NCBI GenBank assembly: GCA_021786915.1
Contig: JAJYMP010000015.1
Coordinates: 1-5,614, forward strand
Length of the DNA stretch: 5,614 nucleotides
Direction of reading: 5' to 3'
Origin: Chloroflexota bacterium
GTDB taxonomy: Bacteria; Chloroflexota; Limnocylindria; Limnocylindrales; CSP1-4
Shown: positions 5,506 to 5,614 of the stretch, one piece after another
Layout of the letters: each line of letters opens with the position of its first letter
Numbering within the stretch: position 1 is the stretch's first letter
Position numbers and translations under genes: made by a program
Notes under the pieces: model-generated
The model's database searches: none
Told to the model about the DNA's origin: nothing
The model's input: the letters and a program-made list of their open reading frames with translations, nothing else

Positions 5506-5614
5506 TCAGCCGAGGCGTCGCAGCGCCGACTGCGCGGCGTGCCAGCCGCACATCCCGTGGACGCCACCGCCCGGCGGCGTGGACGACGAGGCGATGAAGG
5601 TCCGCGGGTCTGGC
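5506..5614 (-). CDS. Phytoene-dehydrogenase-like FAD oxidoreductase, C-terminal end (partial)
   Basis: Only the last 35 codons and the TGA (complement of 5506-5508) are in the window; the gene enters from the right edge. The translation contains [20 protein letters not shown], then [10 protein letters not shown] at the C-terminus. The P-x-GGGVHG-x-x-G pattern followed by an Ala-rich helix is the characteristic end of CrtI/phytoene-desaturase-type, NAD(P)/FAD-dependent amine-oxidase-superfamily proteins, where the glycine-rich segment contacts the flavin. Many bacterial members of this group are not carotenoid enzymes, so the substrate is unknown. The N-terminal Rossmann motif is outside the window. 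It converges on the VIT gene and is not co-transcribed with it. Confidence 0.8.
   Translation of the reverse strand, partial: PDPRTFIASSSTPPGGGVHGMCGWHAAQSALRRLG

Noticed and set aside
4419..5567. Long minus-strand open frame opposite the VIT gene and the ATPase remnant
   Set aside because: Low-complexity Arg/Asp/Glu/His-rich translation without motifs. The opposite strand carries clear VIT and ATPase signatures.
1..5614. CRISPR array, insertion-sequence ends, rRNA or tRNA genes
   Set aside because: No regularly spaced repeats, transposase motifs or RNA gene signatures were found on either strand.

Overview
The window is about 70% G+C, with strong G/C preference at third codon positions in the real genes, frequent GTG starts and at least one probable leaderless start. 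This fits a high-GC actinobacterium or a related GC-rich lineage such as Chloroflexota. The sequence alone does not decide between them.

Layout, left to right. Positions 1-525 hold no recognisable complete gene: there is a possible divergent gene start at the left edge, a small hairpin and a weak promoter. A secreted Asp-box (BNR/sialidase-type) beta-propeller protein runs from 526 to 2049 (+). A gap of about 490 bases follows, with several inverted repeats and, near its end, an AT-richer promoter/operator-like patch. A MarR-family regulator occupies 2544-2996 (+). After a further gap of 293 bases comes a multi-pass membrane protein of unknown family (3290-4057, +). Positions 4058-4712 look empty but contain short tandem repeats and the decayed 3' end of a P-type cation-transporting ATPase (about 4297-4626, +), frameshifted and internally deleted. 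A VIT1/CCC1-family iron/manganese transporter runs from 4713 to 5447 (+), probably from a leaderless GTG. Convergent to it, the last 35 codons of a phytoene-dehydrogenase-like FAD oxidoreductase lie at 5506-5614 (-) and continue beyond the right edge.

The genes do not form an obvious operon: spacings are wide (58 to about 650 bases) and each has its own start signals. The only thematic link is metal transport, between the intact VIT transporter and the dead P-type ATPase just upstream. MarR most plausibly regulates itself and perhaps the membrane protein downstream. I found no convincing new multi-gene system. The points most worth a second look are the ATPase remnant, the membrane protein with clustered His/Glu/Asp residues, the nested inverted repeats before marR, and the leaderless start of the VIT gene.
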